Source: Candidatus Coatesiibacteriota bacterium (GTDB lineage Bacteria > B130-G9). Taken from it: DNA of 6,383 nucleotides. Position 1 is the first letter of the stretch, and every line of letters begins with the position of its first letter. The DNA lies in the NCBI GenBank assembly GCA_016929465.1, contig JAFGIT010000294.1, forward strand, positions 1 to 6,383, read 5' to 3'. The notes below the pieces were generated by a model. The model was not told the origin of the DNA. It saw only the letters and a program-made list of their open reading frames with translations, and made no database searches. The translations under genes were made by a program, and so were the position numbers. Shown piece after piece: positions 3,977 to 6,383 of the stretch.

Positions 3977-6383
3977 TTGCGTCCGAGCCTGTTGCAGAGG
4001 AGCTTCGTCCGGAAGAAGCAAGCATCGCACGCGGCCCGGTTTGCCTGATAACAATCGAAGAGTGGCCTCTTAAGCGCGCATTCCTTCGCAGCCCTGAGAT
4101 CCCGAACGACAGATTCGACCCGTGCCAAGGCATCCGCGTCAATCTGGACTGGCAGAATTTCGCCGGTTCTCGCGAGGTAGATACTCACTGAGATAGCGCT
4201 CGCGGTTGGGCGGAGTGCAGACGCGGCGACCCAGTATGCGGCCATCTGCGCTCGGTATCGCTCGATGATCCCCTCGGTTTCCATGTCGGTTTTGTAATCG
4301 ACTATCGAGATGTGCCCAGCTTCATCCTCTAAGAGAAGGTCGATCATCCCCCGCAAAACGGCCTGGTCGAGCTTGAGGATGAATGGGACCTCCCGACGCG
4401 CTCGCCTTGCTGATGCGGCTCTCTGGGCTAACTCGGACGAGCGGAATATCCTCAGGATATTGCTCAAGGCTTCCCGTTGAACTCCACTCTCGTTGGCCTT
4501 CAGAAGGGAGCTGATGAGCGCGTCATCTCCCGACTGATCATCCGGATCAACGAGTTGGAGAAGTCGATGAGCGGTAGTCCCGAATTCTGCCCCGCTGGCA
4601 CTTGCCGCTGCTTTGTCAGCGGACGTAGTGGGTGGGACCATCAGAGCTTCGGCGTTCAGGATTCGCTCTATGAGGTAGCGCCTGGGGCACTCGGAGAAGG
4701 TGTCGAGATCGCTAGGGGATATATCGGGCGTGAATTCAGCCTGCCCTATGCATTTCATCAGCCCAAGCTCTTGGGAGATGGGCCCCGATTTAAGGAATTC
4801 TGCGTCCGCCGCTTCCTTTAAGCGTTCAATGTAAGCTCGTGTTCTCGACTGTGTCTGACCATCGGGTGCCAGCCCCCCAGGGAGCTGGCTCTCGGAGGAG
4901 AAGACGAGCAGGGGATTCTTGATCCCCTCGACCTCGATTCGACTGGGGGCACTGTCTGGGGTCGGAGAGTCGATTCCAAACCTCCGGTTGATCTCCCACC
5001 CTATGGCTTCGCCGGGCTTGGCCCCGGGTGTGCCGCTGATCAAGATGTGGTCCCTCGCGCGGGTGCACGCAACGTACCACAGGCGGTAGTATTCGTCGGA
5101 ATTGGCCTGTTTGAGACGGTCGCTGATGGCCTGTCGAATTTGTGTGGGCACGCGCTTGCCCCACACGGATGCTGAAGGGACCATTATTCCAAGTCCCAGT
5201 TCCGGGTCGGCATAGATAGCCTCGCTGCCTCCCCAAAACGGCCTATCAAAGGCGTCCACAGCCATCACAACCGGGAATTCGAGCCCCTTTGCGGCATGGA
5301 TGGTCATGATCTTCACACCATCGCCGCTCCGCTCCTCGACTTGTGCCTCGGCTACTCTTACCTGACCGTTGAAGAGATCTGCCAGCCGTCTTATCGCTGC
5401 CGGAATGGCATGGTCGGACGTGCTGGACTTGAGCAGATCATCGATCTTATTGAGGTTCGCGAGGCACTGGTCGCCGTCTGTCTGTGCGGCGTATGCGGCT
5501 AGTGCCGCCGTCTTATTCAGCATGAATCGCACGATCTCCGCGGGACCAGTTGTTCTCGACATTTGTCGAGCTGTGCTGAGGAGGCTGTGGGCTGTAAGGA
5601 GTGCCTCGGCGTCCAGCGGATTCGGCGGCGGCGACTCCCATGGGGCGACTGCCTCGACGCCCTCCTTAGCGAGCTTAATGAGCTTCTTCCAGAGGCTTAT
5701 TTTGCTGCATTCCGCTCTCCCAATCGCACAGAACCAGGCCAGACCATCGTCACTGACCGCGAAGAGGGGGCTGCGAAGGACGCCGGCGAGTGCAAGATCG
5801 TCACTCTGGTCAGAGATCGCTCTCAAGAGGCACAAGACATCCAGGATCTCCTGTCGCTCGCCAAAGCCGAAGCCACCCACAACGATGAATGGTACGCCAA
5901 GCTGCCTGAGAGCCTCCTTGTATGTTTGTAGGTGAGTGCGTTTCTGCAAGAGCATAGCGATGTCATCATATCGGCAGGACCTGAGTTCGTTCGTCGATGG
6001 ATCGACAACGGACTTGCCGAATTCGCCCTTTGGATCGACCATCGCGACGATGCGGCGAGCGATTAGGCCTGCCTCGACCGCGACATTCTCCTTCTTATTG
6101 CCAATCGATGCTGGAAATAGCAGTTCGACAGTCCCATGGTGCACACCTTCCCCTACCGAGCGCTTTGCGATCATCGGAGCCTCGGAGAAACCATGCTGGC
6201 CGGCTTGCTCGCCGAACAGACGGTTGATGAACGCGATCAGGTCGGGAAGCGAGCGGAAGTTCTCACGCATCTCGATTGTCGAGCCGCCTGAGCTCTCGAT
6301 CTCCGCCACGGTGTCCCGAAACGCCTTCAGATTCGCGCCGCGGAAGGCATATATGGATTGCCTCTCGTCCCCAACGATGAATA
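3973..6383 (-). CDS. addA: AddA/RecB-like helicase-nuclease, C-terminal part (5' end beyond right edge)
   Basis: The frame is open to the right edge, giving 802 visible residues. A GTG at 6309 is not the start, because the 24 upstream codons encode helicase motif III (FIVGDERQSIYAFRGANL). Further motifs are IV RENFRSLPDLI (about 6267), V MTIHAAKGLEFPVV (5307-5266) and VI LWYVACTRARDHILISG (5082-5032). The C-terminal PD-(D/E)XK nuclease shows a GTTAHRLL histidine (about 4569), GMID (4350-4339), VDYKTD (4302-4285) and a Q-x-x-x-Y motif (about 4248-4234). AddA pairs with AddB to resect double-strand breaks and make 3' single strands for RecA. Walker A and domain 1B are outside the window; whole AddA proteins are about 1100-1250 residues. 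Cysteines in SECPRRY (about 4689) and CDAC-x7-C (4029-3994) suggest an Fe-S staple more usual in AddB or Cas4 nucleases. The exact subtype (AddA, RecB or AdnB-like) cannot be fixed without the rest of the gene and its neighbour. Confidence 0.9.
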   Translation of the reverse strand, partial: FIVGDERQSIYAFRGANLKAFRDTVAEIESSGGSTIEMRENFRSLPDLIAFINRLFGEQAGQHGFSEAPMIAKRSVGEGVHHGTVELLFPASIGNKKENVAVEAGLIARRIVAMVDPKGEFGKSVVDPSTNELRSCRYDDIAMLLQKRTHLQTYKEALRQLGVPFIVVGGFGFGERQEILDVLCLLRAISDQSDDLALAGVLRSPLFAVSDDGLAWFCAIGRAECSKISLWKKLIKLAKEGVEAVAPWESPPPNPLDAEALLTAHSLLSTARQMSRTTGPAEIVRFMLNKTAALAAYAAQTDGDQCLANLNKIDDLLKSSTSDHAIPAAIRRLADLFNGQVRVAEAQVEERSGDGVKIMTIHAAKGLEFPVVMAVDAFDRPFWGGSEAIYADPELGLGIMVPSASVWGKRVPTQIRQAISDRLKQANSDEYYRLWYVACTRARDHILISGTPGAKPGEAIGWEINRRFGIDSPTPDSAPSRIEVEGIKNPLLVFSSESQLPGGLAPDGQTQSRTRAYIERLKEAADAEFLKSGPISQELGLMKCIGQAEFTPDISPSDLDTFSECPRRYLIERILNAEALMVPPTTSADKAAASASGAEFGTTAHRLLQLVDPDDQSGDDALISSLLKANESGVQREALSNILRIFRSSELAQRAASARRARREVPFILKLDQAVLRGMIDLLLEDEAGHISIVDYKTDMETEGIIERYRAQMAAYWVAASALRPTASAISVSIYLARTGEILPVQIDADALARVESVVRDLRAAKECALKRPLFDCYQANRAACDACFFRTKLLCNRLGRK

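Noticed and set aside
5369-5935. Plus-strand 188- and 122-codon open frames opposite the AddA-like gene
   Set aside because: They are antisense to continuous, motif-bearing helicase sequence and have no recognisable domain.
1-6383. CRISPR array, tRNA, rRNA, integrase or transposase
   Set aside because: No regularly spaced direct repeats, cloverleaf, rRNA-like blocks or transposase/recombinase motifs were seen on either strand.

Overview
This is a bacterial chromosomal window. The evidence is strong Shine-Dalgarno sequences, sigma70-like promoters, an ATGA-coupled gene pair, and the families HDOD, ComEA-like HhH, UvrD/PcrA and AddA/RecB. Coding regions are moderately GC-rich with frequent AGG/AAG codons, and the spacers are more AT-rich. 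I cannot name the phylum. A STAND-type WH/TPR module, an AddA-like nuclease with a cysteine tetrad and REP-like repeats fit an environmental, non-model bacterium, but that is inference.

Layout, left to right. Positions 1-449 (minus) hold the 5' part of an HDOD-domain gene that runs off the left edge; it has an excellent RBS and a TTGACA-type promoter. Positions 450-655 are a spacer with that promoter and a GC-rich dyad of unknown nature. Positions 656-1300 (minus) encode a 214-residue protein resembling the winged-helix plus TPR part of STAND NTPases, without any NTPase. Positions 1301-1453 are a compact divergent promoter region.

Positions 1454-1915 (plus) encode a single-TM protein with a ComEA-like helix-hairpin-helix domain. 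It overlaps by 4 bases a complete UvrD/PcrA/Rep-type helicase at 1912-3879. Positions 3880-3972 are a convergent spacer holding two REP-like hairpins in inverted orientation. Positions 3973-6383 (minus) hold the C-terminal two thirds of an AddA/RecB-like helicase-nuclease; its N-terminal ATPase part lies beyond the right edge.

The right half is a DNA-processing locus. An envelope-anchored DNA-binding HhH protein is translationally coupled to an SF1A helicase and faces a double-strand-break resection enzyme. The HDOD and STAND-like genes on the left are separate minus-strand units, probably signalling related. I see no CRISPR array, tRNA, rRNA, integrase or transposase. The most notable points are the missed edge gene, the orphan STAND module, the comEA-like/uvrD coupling, the REP-like pair that supplies a stop codon, and the Fe-S-like cysteines in the AddA-like nuclease.
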